Assembly: GCF_001570545.1 (NCBI RefSeq)
Contig: NZ_BBXD01000011.1
Span: 496,001 to 560,000 of the forward strand
Length of the DNA stretch: 64,000 bases
Direction of reading: 5' to 3'
Source of the DNA: Herbidospora mongoliensis
Lineage (GTDB): Bacteria > Actinomycetota > Actinomycetes > Streptosporangiales > Streptosporangiaceae
This document shows positions 9,544-17,049 of this stretch, piece after piece. The position numbers and the translations under genes are program-made. The notes below the pieces were generated by a model that did no database searches, had not been told where the DNA came from, and saw only the letters and a list, made by a program, of their open reading frames with translations. The stretch's first letter is position 1, and each line of letters opens with the position of its first letter.

Positions 9544-10626
9544 TTGCGGTTTCCGCGGGTCAAAGCGGAGCACCGCCCCTTCCGCACCCCCGAGGGAACC
9601 GTGCGGATCGGCGGCGAGATCTACGGACTCGCCGCCGAGATCGCCGACCCCGGGGGCTGGGTGTGGGCGGCCCTTTCGCTGCTCGACGGGCGGCGCGGCC
9701 CCGAAGAGGTGGCCGGTCGCCTGCTCGTGATGTTCCCGGGGCTCGACCCCGGTGACGCGCGCGGCGTCATCGACGACCTGGTCGGCTCCGGTTATCTGGA
9801 GGAGGCCGCCGCTCGCCCGCCGCGCGGGCTGAGCGCGCGCGAACTCGACCGCTACAGCCGCAACCAGGCCTTCTTCAGGGGCGTCGACCTGGTTCCCGGC
9901 CACAGCGCGTGGGAGACCCAGCTCGCGCTGAAACGGGCCCGGGTCGTCGTGGTGGGCCTGGGCGGCACCGGCAGTCACGCCGCCTGGGCGCTGGCCGCGG
10001 TCGGCGTCGGGCGGCTCCACTGCGTCGACCCCGATCTGGTCGAGCTGTCCAACCTGAACCGCCAGCTCCTCTACACCGAGGCCGACGTCGGCCTCCCGAA
10101 GGCGCTGCTGGCGCAGGCCCGGCTGAGCAGGATCAACAGCGACATCGTGGTCACCTCGGACCGCCACCGCGTCACCTGCGAGGCCGACCTGCGATCACTG
10201 GTCGCCGGTTACGACGCCCTCGCCCTCTGCGCCGACGAGCCCAGGGGCGAGGGCATCCGCGTCTGGGCCAACCGCGCCTGCGCGGCGGCGGGCGTTCCGT
10301 GGGCGGGCGGCGGCTACAACGGCCCCCTCGTCACCGTCGGCGTGTTCGACCCGCCGAACGGCGCCTGTTACGAGTGCGTCACAGCTGCCGAGCAGGCCCA
10401 CCGCGCCGAGGGCGGCATCCCCGACCTGAGCGGCGGCCCCGGCGTGACCGGAACCTCCGCCGGCATCTCCGGTCATCTGGTCGCGCAGGCGATCATCTCG
10501 CTGGTCACAGGCGTGCCCGAGGTGGCGCCCGGCTACGTCCACGGGATCAACCTGCTCTCGCCCGACCACCACGTCTACGCCCGGCACGCCGCGCGCCCGG
10601 GATGTCCCGTCTGCTTTGGGCCTTGA
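9544..10626 (+). CDS. MccB/ThiF-like E1 adenylyltransferase with N-terminal peptide-binding domain
   Basis: Predicted ATP-dependent adenylating enzyme of 360 residues, close in size to E. coli MccB (350). Residues ~15-88 look like a small winged RiPP-recognition (RRE/PqqD-like) domain, followed by RYSRN (103-107), a motif also present in MccB. The E1 core has GLGGTGSH (138-145), VDPDLVE (161-167) and NLNRQ (170-174). Zinc cysteines are C275/C278 (CYEC) and C354/C357 (CPVC), as in MccB. There is no E1 catalytic cysteine motif for thioester transfer. Start is TTG 9544 with GGGGGAG seven bases upstream. It is followed by a 37-residue peptide gene ending in Asn, which suggests peptide C-terminal modification. 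Other ThiF-type roles (for example sulfur carrier activation) are possible, but no ThiS/MoaD partner is present. Confidence 0.85.
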   Translation: MRFPRVKAEHRPFRTPEGTVRIGGEIYGLAAEIADPGGWVWAALSLLDGRRGPEEVAGRLLVMFPGLDPGDARGVIDDLVGSGYLEEAAARPPRGLSARELDRYSRNQAFFRGVDLVPGHSAWETQLALKRARVVVVGLGGTGSHAAWALAAVGVGRLHCVDPDLVELSNLNRQLLYTEADVGLPKALLAQARLSRINSDIVVTSDRHRVTCEADLRSLVAGYDALALCADEPRGEGIRVWANRACAAAGVPWAGGGYNGPLVTVGVFDPPNGACYECVTAAEQAHRAEGGIPDLSGGPGVTGTSAGISGHLVAQAIISLVTGVPEVAPGYVHGINLLSPDHHVYARHAARPGCPVCFGP

Positions 10627-10650
10627 CGACCACGCGGACCGCTTTACGAT
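10623..10650 (+). promoter_or_regulatory. Candidate promoter for the peptide gene
   Basis: TTGACG (10623-10628), a 16-base spacer and TACGAT (10645-10650) fit the vegetative actinobacterial promoter (TTGACR, TAnnnT). It overlaps the stop of the MccB-like gene and would start transcription near 10657, about 30 bases ahead of the peptide start. A dedicated promoter would let precursor be made in excess over enzyme. Confidence 0.55.
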
Positions 10651-10687
10651 CACGTCGTGTCGGGGAACCGGGACGGAAGGTAATGGG

Positions 10688-10801
10688 ATGAAGCATTCGC
10701 AAAACGACACAACGCCCAGTACGCCCGTCAGACGGCAGATCATCATTCGCCGCCTGGGGCGTAACGAAACAGCTATCTGTAGCAACTCGTACGGTAACTG
10801 A
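10688..10801 (+). CDS. 37-residue candidate RiPP precursor peptide with C-terminal Asn
   Basis: Small gene between the MccB-like enzyme and a DUF6879-like gene. ATG 10688 has an excellent ribosome binding site, GGAAGG at 10675-10680. The peptide starts MKHSQND, has a Thr/Pro stretch (8-13), a basic-hydrophobic segment RRQIIIRRLGR (15-25) that could form the strand bound by a recognition domain, and ends CSNSYGN. MccA precursors of microcin C end in Asn, the residue modified by MccB. By hand count 61 of 114 bases are G or C, well below the neighbouring genes, and codons such as AGA, ATT, TGT and ACA appear, as is common for precursor peptides. Function is inferred; I know no characterised homologue. 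Confidence 0.7.
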   Translation: MKHSQNDTTPSTPVRRQIIIRRLGRNETAICSNSYGN

Positions 10802-10857
10802 CCACCGAAGCGGGCCGGCGAGAGGCGCGAATCGCCGACCCGGCCGATGGAGGATGA

Positions 10858-11466
10858 GTGCGGGAGATCGTGCAAGGCGCCCCCGGGGTCGTGCTCGACC
10901 GGCAGGCGTACACGACCGAGTTCTACGGCGTCTATCGGGAGATGGAGGGGGTGCTGTGGAAGCTCGAACGGGCGCAGCACTTTCATGAGCCCTACAGTCC
11001 GAGCTGGGTGGCCTGGGCCGACGGCGACTGGGACCGGGCCATGAAACTCATCGAGGAGGCGGCCGGGGAGTTCGCGGCCGACGTCGTCGACTCGGTGGAG
11101 CTGCGGCGGCTGCGGATCGCCGAGCAGCCGCAGACGGCATACCTGAACTGGGAGCTTCAGGTCCTGAGGGCGCGGGCGGGGGTGGGCGAGCGGACCCGCG
11201 TGCTCGACGTGTCCGCGGTGCGGCACCTGGAGCGACACGGCCCGCTCCCGGAGATCCTGATCCTGTCGCGCGAGCTGATGTACGAGGTCCTCTACGACGA
11301 CATCGGCGCGCACATCGGCGGGCGCAGGATCATCCAGAAGGACGTGATCGCGACCTGCCTGACCGACGTGGAGGCCCTCTACGACCAGGCCGACGACCTG
11401 AGCCGATGGCTGAAGACCACTAGCCCATCTCCTCCAGTTTTCGACCCTTCGTCTCCTTCACGATGA
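10858..11466 (+). CDS. DUF6879-like protein downstream of the peptide gene
   Basis: Soluble protein of 202 residues. The layout (WKLERAQHFHEPYSPSW near residue 33, a GDWDRAMKLIEE helix, RRLRIAEQPQTAYLNWEL, then LMYEVLYDDIG and a C-terminal acidic helix) resembles actinobacterial DUF6879 proteins, which have no established biochemical function. I assign the family from memory, so it is tentative. Start GTG 10858 has GGAGG four bases upstream, slightly close. The last 47 bases overlap the 3' end of the convergent sugar porter. Its position behind the peptide gene suggests a role in peptide handling, recognition or immunity; this is inference. Confidence 0.65.
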   Translation: MREIVQGAPGVVLDRQAYTTEFYGVYREMEGVLWKLERAQHFHEPYSPSWVAWADGDWDRAMKLIEEAAGEFAADVVDSVELRRLRIAEQPQTAYLNWELQVLRARAGVGERTRVLDVSAVRHLERHGPLPEILILSRELMYEVLYDDIGAHIGGRRIIQKDVIATCLTDVEALYDQADDLSRWLKTTSPSPPVFDPSSPSR

Positions 11467-12829
11467 ACACCACGAACAGGTACGACAGCGCGGCGAACAC
11501 GGCGTAGAACAGGTAGGTGAGGGCCAGGTTCCACTCCGACAGCGGCGGGAACGTGACGGTCACCGCCCAGTTGGCCAGCCACTGCGCCGCCGCCGCGACC
11601 GACAGCGCCGCCGCCCTGATGCGGCCGGGGAAGATCTCGCCCAGCAGCACCCAGACGATGACTCCCCACGACAACGCGAAGAACAGCACGAACGCGTTGG
11701 CCGCGATCAGGGCGGCGGCGCCCTGCACGGGCGGCAGCTGCACGATCCCGTCGATGCTGTTGGTGAAGCTGAACGCCCACGACGCCACGGCCAGCGCGAT
11801 CGCCATGCCGGCCGAGCCCACCAGCAGCAGCGGACGGCGGCCGACCTTGTCGACCAGGGCCATGGCGATGAACGTGCCGACGATGTTGATGATCGAGCTG
11901 GAGAAGCTGATCAGCAGCGAGTCCGACTGGTTGATGCCGACCGACTGCCAGAGCACCGACGAGTAGTAGAAGATCACGTTGATGCCGACGAACTGCTGGA
12001 AGACCGACAGGATGACGCCGGTCCAGACGATCGGCAGCAGCCCGAAGCGGGGTCCGCGCAGGTCGCTGAAGCGCGGACGGCGCCGGGTGCGCAGCACGCT
12101 CCTGATCTCGGTCACCCGGGCGTCGAGGTCGACGTGCTCCCCCTCGATGTCGCGCAGCACCTCGCGGGCCTGCTGGTCGCGTCCGACCGAGACGAGGAAG
12201 CGGGGCGACTCGGGGATGACGCTGGCGAAGATGAGGAAGATCAGGGCGGGCACCAGGCAGGCGCCGAGCATCCACTGCCAGGCCTGCAGGCCGCCGAGGT
12301 CGTTGTTGACCTCGCCGCCCGCCCACAGGTTGATGGCGAAGTTCACGAGCTGGGAGACGGCGATGCCGAGCACGATCGCGAGCTGCTGGAACGAGCCGAG
12401 CCTGCCGCGATAGGCGGGCGGGGCGACCTCGGCGATGTAGGCGGGCCCGAGGACCGAGGCCATGCCGATCGCGGCGCCGGCCAGGACCCGCCAGAAGGCC
12501 AGGTCCCAGATCGCGAAGGGCAGCGCCTGCCCGATCGAGCTGACGGCGAAGATGAGCGCGGCCAGCCGCATGGTCTTGGTGCGCCCCCACCGGTCGGCCA
12601 GGGTGCCGGCGAACCAGGCGCCGACGGCCGACCCGAGCAGCGCGATGGCCACCACGACGCCGATGGTGACCGGGCCCACGTTGAAGTAGCGCTGGATGCC
12701 CACGACCGCGCCGTTGATCACCGCACTGTCGTAGCCGAACAGGAAACCCCCTATGGCACCGGCGGCCGCGATGAACGTGACGTAGCCGAGACGCTCCTGC
12801 TTGTGCGCGGCTACCGATGGACCCCCCAT
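11420..12829 (-). CDS. MFS sugar porter (XylE/GlcP-like)
   Basis: Twelve-helix sugar:proton symporter of the Sugar_tr family, 469 residues. Family motifs are intact: GGFLFGYDSAVING in TM1, DRWGRTKT between TM2 and TM3, PESPRFLV after TM6, QQFVGINVIFYY in TM7, DKVGRRPLL in the second half and KETKGRKLEEM at the C-terminus. The QQ..GIN helix places it with glucose/xylose-type porters; the exact sugar cannot be read. Start ATG 12829 lacks a strong Shine-Dalgarno. Transcribed towards the DUF6879-like gene and overlapping its 3' end by 47 bases. Confidence 0.92.
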   Translation of the reverse strand: MGGPSVAAHKQERLGYVTFIAAAGAIGGFLFGYDSAVINGAVVGIQRYFNVGPVTIGVVVAIALLGSAVGAWFAGTLADRWGRTKTMRLAALIFAVSSIGQALPFAIWDLAFWRVLAGAAIGMASVLGPAYIAEVAPPAYRGRLGSFQQLAIVLGIAVSQLVNFAINLWAGGEVNNDLGGLQAWQWMLGACLVPALIFLIFASVIPESPRFLVSVGRDQQAREVLRDIEGEHVDLDARVTEIRSVLRTRRRPRFSDLRGPRFGLLPIVWTGVILSVFQQFVGINVIFYYSSVLWQSVGINQSDSLLISFSSSIINIVGTFIAMALVDKVGRRPLLLVGSAGMAIALAVASWAFSFTNSIDGIVQLPPVQGAAALIAANAFVLFFALSWGVIVWVLLGEIFPGRIRAAALSVAAAAQWLANWAVTVTFPPLSEWNLALTYLFYAVFAALSYLFVVFIVKETKGRKLEEMG

Positions 12830-12885
12830 GTCCCCTACTTGCCCGCAATTACGACAAGTAGCGCCATGACTACACTAAGGGGCCC

Positions 12886-13014
12886 TTACCGGATGCGTAC
12901 GCGGCTTTTCAGGCACACGGTGCAGTGCTGCACCACGACGTTGCCGATGCGCTCGGTGTCCTGCCAGTCATGACGCAGGTGAAACCAGGGCTTTCTCGTT
13001 CCACGTATATTCAT
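12886..13014 (-). CDS. Small CxxC protein (42 residues), hypothetical
   Basis: An open frame too short for usual gene callers fills half of the 282-base gap between the sugar porter and pnkp. The product starts MNIRGTRKPWFHLRHDWQ and contains HCTVC, a possible metal-binding CxxC, with a basic C-terminus. Ordered tryptophans, histidines and paired cysteines argue for a real protein, but I see no ribosome binding site at ATG 13014, the base composition is less biased than in the neighbours, and I do not recognise a family. Tentative. Confidence 0.35.
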   Translation of the reverse strand: MNIRGTRKPWFHLRHDWQDTERIGNVVVQHCTVCLKSRVRIR

Positions 13015-13111
13015 GAGTGATCGCAAGTTCACGCTCTGTCGCCTGCCCCGATGCTAGGCCCTCTCCACGGACCTTGGGGGTGACGAAGGTGTCGCTCCCG
13101 TGAAACCCTCC

Positions 13112-15571
13112 TCACAACCGAGGATCGACAGGCTCACACTCCAGAGCGAGCACGGAGAAAACCGCCTCATGGACGCGGTGGAGCGGCTCACCGGCCGCCA
13201 GTCGCGCGAGCGCCTCGACTCCCAGGCTATGCTCGCGCAGCGCCAGTGACCGCTTCCGCCCGAGGAAACGTTTGCGCAGCTCATCGAGCGATTCCGGGTA
13301 GTCGGGGCCGTAGATGATGCGCAGGTATTCGGGCCCGCGCACCTTGATCCCCGGCTGCACTCGGCCAGCCCCCTGGACGACCGGTTTCACCACCATTCCC
13401 TCGCCGCCGGCGTCGGTGAGCGCCGTCCACCAGTCCGTCGCCGCCGCGCGCTGATCGGCGTCCTCCAGATCCACGTACGTGTGCCGGGTGGCCTCAATCA
13501 GCGGATGCTCAAGCGCGGCCAGGTGATCCAGGTGCCAATTGTGCGGACGGGTCACGGCGGTGGCGCCCTCGGCGCAGGCGAGGATCTGGAACGGCGCGAA
13601 ACGCAGACCGGAAATACCGGAAACGGGCCCACAGTAACGGGCATAGGCCTCGCGGAACCGGGCAGCGTTGGTGTGGCGGCGCCGGGTGCGGTCAAGAATC
13701 GAACCCACATCCAGGCCGCGCCCGGCCGCCGCTTCGAGTGCCGTCACCGCCACCGGCAGGGCCGCCGCGGCGGCGGCGCCGACCGAGGCGTACTGGCTGC
13801 GGATCAGCTCGCCGGCCTTGGCCGACCAGGGCAGCAGCTCGCCGTCGAGCACCAGCCACGGGGTGTCGAGCGTGTCGAAGAGCGGGTCGACGGCCTCGCG
13901 CAGGGCGCGGGTGAACTCGTCCTGGACGTCGCCGAAGAACGGGCGGCCGGTCCTGGTGAAGATCGTGCCGACGCCCTCGATCCCGAACTTCTTGAGAGCG
14001 TCCTGCGGCGTCCTGGCCAGCACGGCGACCGCGCGCGAGCCCATGTGCTTCTCCTCGCAGACCACCCGTTCCACCCCGGCGGCGGCGAACTCGGCGAACG
14101 CCTCGTCGGGGTGTTCGAGGTAGCCGTCCTGCCTGGACGTCTCCGGCGGGGCCATCGTCGGCGGCAGGTAGACCAGCCAGCGCGGATCGACCGCGAACCG
14201 GCTCATGATCTCCAGCGCGGCGGTGGCGTTCTCCTCCCGGATCTTGATCGTGCCGGTCGAGGTCTCGACGTAGCGGTCGCCGGTGACGTCCGCGATGTCC
14301 AGGACGTCGGGCTCCCGTCCCTTGGACGTCAGCGGGCGGGTCGGCTCGTACCAGACCTGCTCGGCCGGGACCGTGAGGAGTTCCTTCTCCGGGTAGCGCA
14401 GCGCCGTGAGCCGGCCGCCGAAGACGACGCCGGTGTCGAGACAGATGGTGTTGTTGACCCATTCGGCGTGGGTGGTCGGGGTGTGGCCGTACACGACCAT
14501 GGCCCGGCCCCGGTACTGCTCGGCCCACGGGTAGCGGATCGGGAGGCCGTATTCGTCGGTCTCGCCGGTGGTGTCGCCGTAGAGGGCGAACGACCGGACG
14601 CGGCCCGAAGCTCGGCCGTGGTAGGCCTCCTTGAGCCCGGCGTGCGCGACGACCAGTTTGCCGCCGTCGAGGACGTAGTGGCTGATCAGGCCGTCCATGA
14701 ACGCCTTGGCCCGCTGGGTGAAGTCGTCGTCTTCGAGGGCGAACTGCTCCAGCGACTTCTCCAGGCCGTGGGCGACCTTCACCTTGCGGCCGTTGAGGGC
14801 GCGGACCAGCTTCTGCTCGTGGTTGCCCGACACGCACAGCGCGGTGCCGCGCTCGACCATGCCCATGACCCGGCGCAGCACCGCCGGGCTGTCGGGGCCC
14901 CGGTCGACGAGGTCGCCGACGAACACGGCCGTCCTGTTCCCGGGGTGGACGCCGTCTTCGTAGCCGAGCCCGGCCAGCAGGGTCTCCAGCTCCGAGGCGC
15001 AGCCGTGGACGTCGCCGATGAGGTCGAACGGGCCGGTCAACTCGGTCTTGTCGGTCCACGACTTCTCGTAGGTGATCGCCGCGTTCTCGATGTCGTCGCC
15101 GCGCAGCACGTGGACGCGGCGGAACCCGTCGCGGGAGATCTTCGACAGCGACTGCCGCAGGTCGTTGCGCTGCCGCCGGATGACGTGCGCCCCGAAGTCG
15201 CGGTCCGGCCGGAAGGCGTTGCGCGCGGCGGCCACCTCTTCCGGCACGTCGAGCACGATGGCGTCGCACAGCACGTCATGGCTCTTGGCCAGGGCGATGA
15301 GCGACTGACGGGCCTTCCACTGGACGTTGGTCGCGTCGACCACGGTCAGCAGGCCGAGCCTCAGCCGCACGCCGACGATGTGGTGCAGCAGGTCGAACGC
15401 CTCCGGGGTGGCGGACTGGTCGTTCTCGTCGTCGGCGACCAGTCCCCGGCAGTAGTCGGAGGAGATGACCTGTGTGGGCTTGAAGTGCTTCCCGGCGAAG
15501 GTGGACTTGCCGCTGCCGGACACCCCGACGAGCACGACCAGCGACATGGCCGGAACACTGATCGCGGTCAT
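13112..15571 (-). CDS. pnkp: Polynucleotide kinase-phosphatase-ligase Pnkp (RNA repair)
   Basis: Trifunctional RNA end-healing and sealing enzyme, 819 residues, close to the ~870 of Clostridium thermocellum Pnkp. Domain order: 5'-kinase with P-loop GVSGSGKST (residues 16-24); metallophosphoesterase from about 184 with GDVHG, FVGDLVDRGPDS and SGNHEQK (2',3'-phosphatase); C-terminal adenylyltransferase with the nucleotidyl lysine in EEKHMGSRA near residue 508. Start ATG overlaps the hen1 stop by four bases. With Hen1 it forms the bacterial Pnkp/Hen1 system, which repairs RNAs cut by ribotoxins and marks the 3' end with a 2'-O-methyl group. An upstream in-frame extension lies inside hen1 and is rejected. 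Confidence 0.95.
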   Translation of the reverse strand: MTAISVPAMSLVVLVGVSGSGKSTFAGKHFKPTQVISSDYCRGLVADDENDQSATPEAFDLLHHIVGVRLRLGLLTVVDATNVQWKARQSLIALAKSHDVLCDAIVLDVPEEVAAARNAFRPDRDFGAHVIRRQRNDLRQSLSKISRDGFRRVHVLRGDDIENAAITYEKSWTDKTELTGPFDLIGDVHGCASELETLLAGLGYEDGVHPGNRTAVFVGDLVDRGPDSPAVLRRVMGMVERGTALCVSGNHEQKLVRALNGRKVKVAHGLEKSLEQFALEDDDFTQRAKAFMDGLISHYVLDGGKLVVAHAGLKEAYHGRASGRVRSFALYGDTTGETDEYGLPIRYPWAEQYRGRAMVVYGHTPTTHAEWVNNTICLDTGVVFGGRLTALRYPEKELLTVPAEQVWYEPTRPLTSKGREPDVLDIADVTGDRYVETSTGTIKIREENATAALEIMSRFAVDPRWLVYLPPTMAPPETSRQDGYLEHPDEAFAEFAAAGVERVVCEEKHMGSRAVAVLARTPQDALKKFGIEGVGTIFTRTGRPFFGDVQDEFTRALREAVDPLFDTLDTPWLVLDGELLPWSAKAGELIRSQYASVGAAAAAALPVAVTALEAAAGRGLDVGSILDRTRRRHTNAARFREAYARYCGPVSGISGLRFAPFQILACAEGATAVTRPHNWHLDHLAALEHPLIEATRHTYVDLEDADQRAAATDWWTALTDAGGEGMVVKPVVQGAGRVQPGIKVRGPEYLRIIYGPDYPESLDELRKRFLGRKRSLALREHSLGVEALARLAAGEPLHRVHEAVFSVLALECEPVDPRL

Positions 15572-16953
15572 ACCTGACCCTCCTTGGTGAAAACGGCCAT
15601 CTGGGTGGGCGGGCCGACCTCGGGGTCGTCCTCGCCGACGGGCCGGTAGTCGACCTGGTAGCCGTAGCGTTCGACCACGCTCCCCGCCCAGTGACGGAAC
15701 TCCGCGCGGGTCCACTCGAAGCGGTGGTCGGGGTGGCGCAGGCCGGTGAGGTTCTCGTAGCGCGGGTTGTATTCGGCGTTGGGGGTGGTGACCAGCACGT
15801 ACAGAGGCTTGGCGGTGCCGAAGACGACGCGCTCCATGGCCGGGAGGCGGGGTGGGTCGAGGTGCTCGACGACCTCCATCAGGACGGCGGCGTCATATCC
15901 GGCGAACCGGGCGTCGGTGTAGGTGACCGAGCCCTGGAAGAGGCCCACGCGCTCGCGGGTCCGCTCGCCCATGCGGTCGAGCTTGAGCCGCCGGGCGGCG
16001 ATCATGAGCGTGTGCGCGGAGACGTCCACCCCAGTGATCTTGTGGACGCCCCGGTCGAGCAGCGCCGCGACCAGCTGGCCCGACCCGCAGCCCAGATCGA
16101 GGACGGTACGCGCGCCCAGCTCCTCGATCGTCGCCACCACGGCGTCCCGCCGGAGCGTGTTGAGCGGGACCCGGACCTCCTCCTCGGCCGGGGGCTCCAG
16201 CGTCTCCTCGTCGTCGTCGCCCACTTCGGCCAGCCGGGCGAAGGCGGCCCTGGTCAGCGCGGCCCTCCGGTTGAGGAACCGCTTCGTGATGAGGGTGAGG
16301 TCGGGGTGGGTGGCCAGCCAGCCCTCGCCCGCGCGGATCAGCTTGTCGACCTCGTCTTCGGCGATCCAGTAGTGCTTGGCGTCGTCGAGGACCGGCAGCA
16401 GGACATAGAGGTGGTTGAGCGCGTCGGCGAGGCGGAGCTCACCCTTCAGCGTGAGGGTGACATAGCGGGAGTCGCCCCATTCGGGGAAGGCGGGGTCGAG
16501 CGGGATCGGGTCGGCGGTGACGTCCCAGCCCATGGGTTCGAACAGGCGCCTGGCCATGCCCGGTCCGCCGCGACACGGCAGCGCCGGGAGGGTGATCTCC
16601 AGCGGGATCGCGGTCTCGACCAGCTCGGGCCGCGCCTTGCAGCGCCCCGACCTGGCGGTGCGGAACACGTCGGCCATGGCGGTGGAGAGCAGCGACGACG
16701 CGGCGTAGGGGCGGTCGTTGACGTACTGGCCGAGGCTGAAGTCGGGGGTCGTTTTGCCGCGGGTGCGGGCGAGGCGTACCGCATCGACCTCCAGCAGCAG
16801 CGCGACGGTGCACCTCTGGTCATCGGCCTCGGGATAGAAGACGTGCGCGACCCCGAACGCCCGTGGGAACTCCTGCACCCGGCCAGGATGCTTGTGCAGC
16901 AGGAAGCCGAGATCGGTGGCCGGTTCACGGGTGGTCGAGATAGTCAGCAGCAC
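15568..16953 (-). CDS. hen1: Hen1 3'-terminal RNA ribose 2'-O-methyltransferase
   Basis: SAM-dependent methyltransferase of 461 residues that modifies the 3'-terminal ribose of damaged RNA before Pnkp ligation, making it resistant to re-cleavage. The N-terminal half (LLTISTTREPATDLGFLLHK onward) is the Hen1-N domain that activates Pnkp ligase; the C-terminal half carries the SAM motif VLDLGCGSGQLVAALL near residue 290. Metal-binding residues appear as EVVEHLDP and HPDHRFEW, matching the ExxEH...H set of the family. The start is GTG 16953 with no clear Shine-Dalgarno, so the message may be leaderless or weakly initiated. The 4-base overlap with pnkp implies coupled translation. Confidence 0.95.
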   Translation of the reverse strand: MLLTISTTREPATDLGFLLHKHPGRVQEFPRAFGVAHVFYPEADDQRCTVALLLEVDAVRLARTRGKTTPDFSLGQYVNDRPYAASSLLSTAMADVFRTARSGRCKARPELVETAIPLEITLPALPCRGGPGMARRLFEPMGWDVTADPIPLDPAFPEWGDSRYVTLTLKGELRLADALNHLYVLLPVLDDAKHYWIAEDEVDKLIRAGEGWLATHPDLTLITKRFLNRRAALTRAAFARLAEVGDDDEETLEPPAEEEVRVPLNTLRRDAVVATIEELGARTVLDLGCGSGQLVAALLDRGVHKITGVDVSAHTLMIAARRLKLDRMGERTRERVGLFQGSVTYTDARFAGYDAAVLMEVVEHLDPPRLPAMERVVFGTAKPLYVLVTTPNAEYNPRYENLTGLRHPDHRFEWTRAEFRHWAGSVVERYGYQVDYRPVGEDDPEVGPPTQMAVFTKEGQV

Positions 16954-17018
16954 AGGGAGAAGTGTGCCCTGGCGAAATGCCGGGAGCGACCGGGTTTCCC
17001 CTAAGTGGTTCCCTACTT

Positions 17019-17042
17019 GTCGGGCGGCTGTCGCCGCCCGAC
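17019..17042 (-). terminator. Hairpin downstream of the LLM oxidoreductase gene
   Basis: Perfect 10-bp stem (17019-17028 with 17033-17042) and a 4-base loop, starting eight bases past the stop of the gene at 17050-17961. No U-run follows, as is common for actinobacterial terminators. It lies in the 96 bases before hen1. Confidence 0.5.
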
Positions 17043-17049
17043 TTCGGGG

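Noticed and set aside
11420-12829. MFS gene as exporter (MccC equivalent) for the candidate peptide
   Set aside because: Its motifs are those of sugar:proton symporters (PESPRFLV, QQFVGIN, ETKG) and it is convergent, not in the peptide operon.
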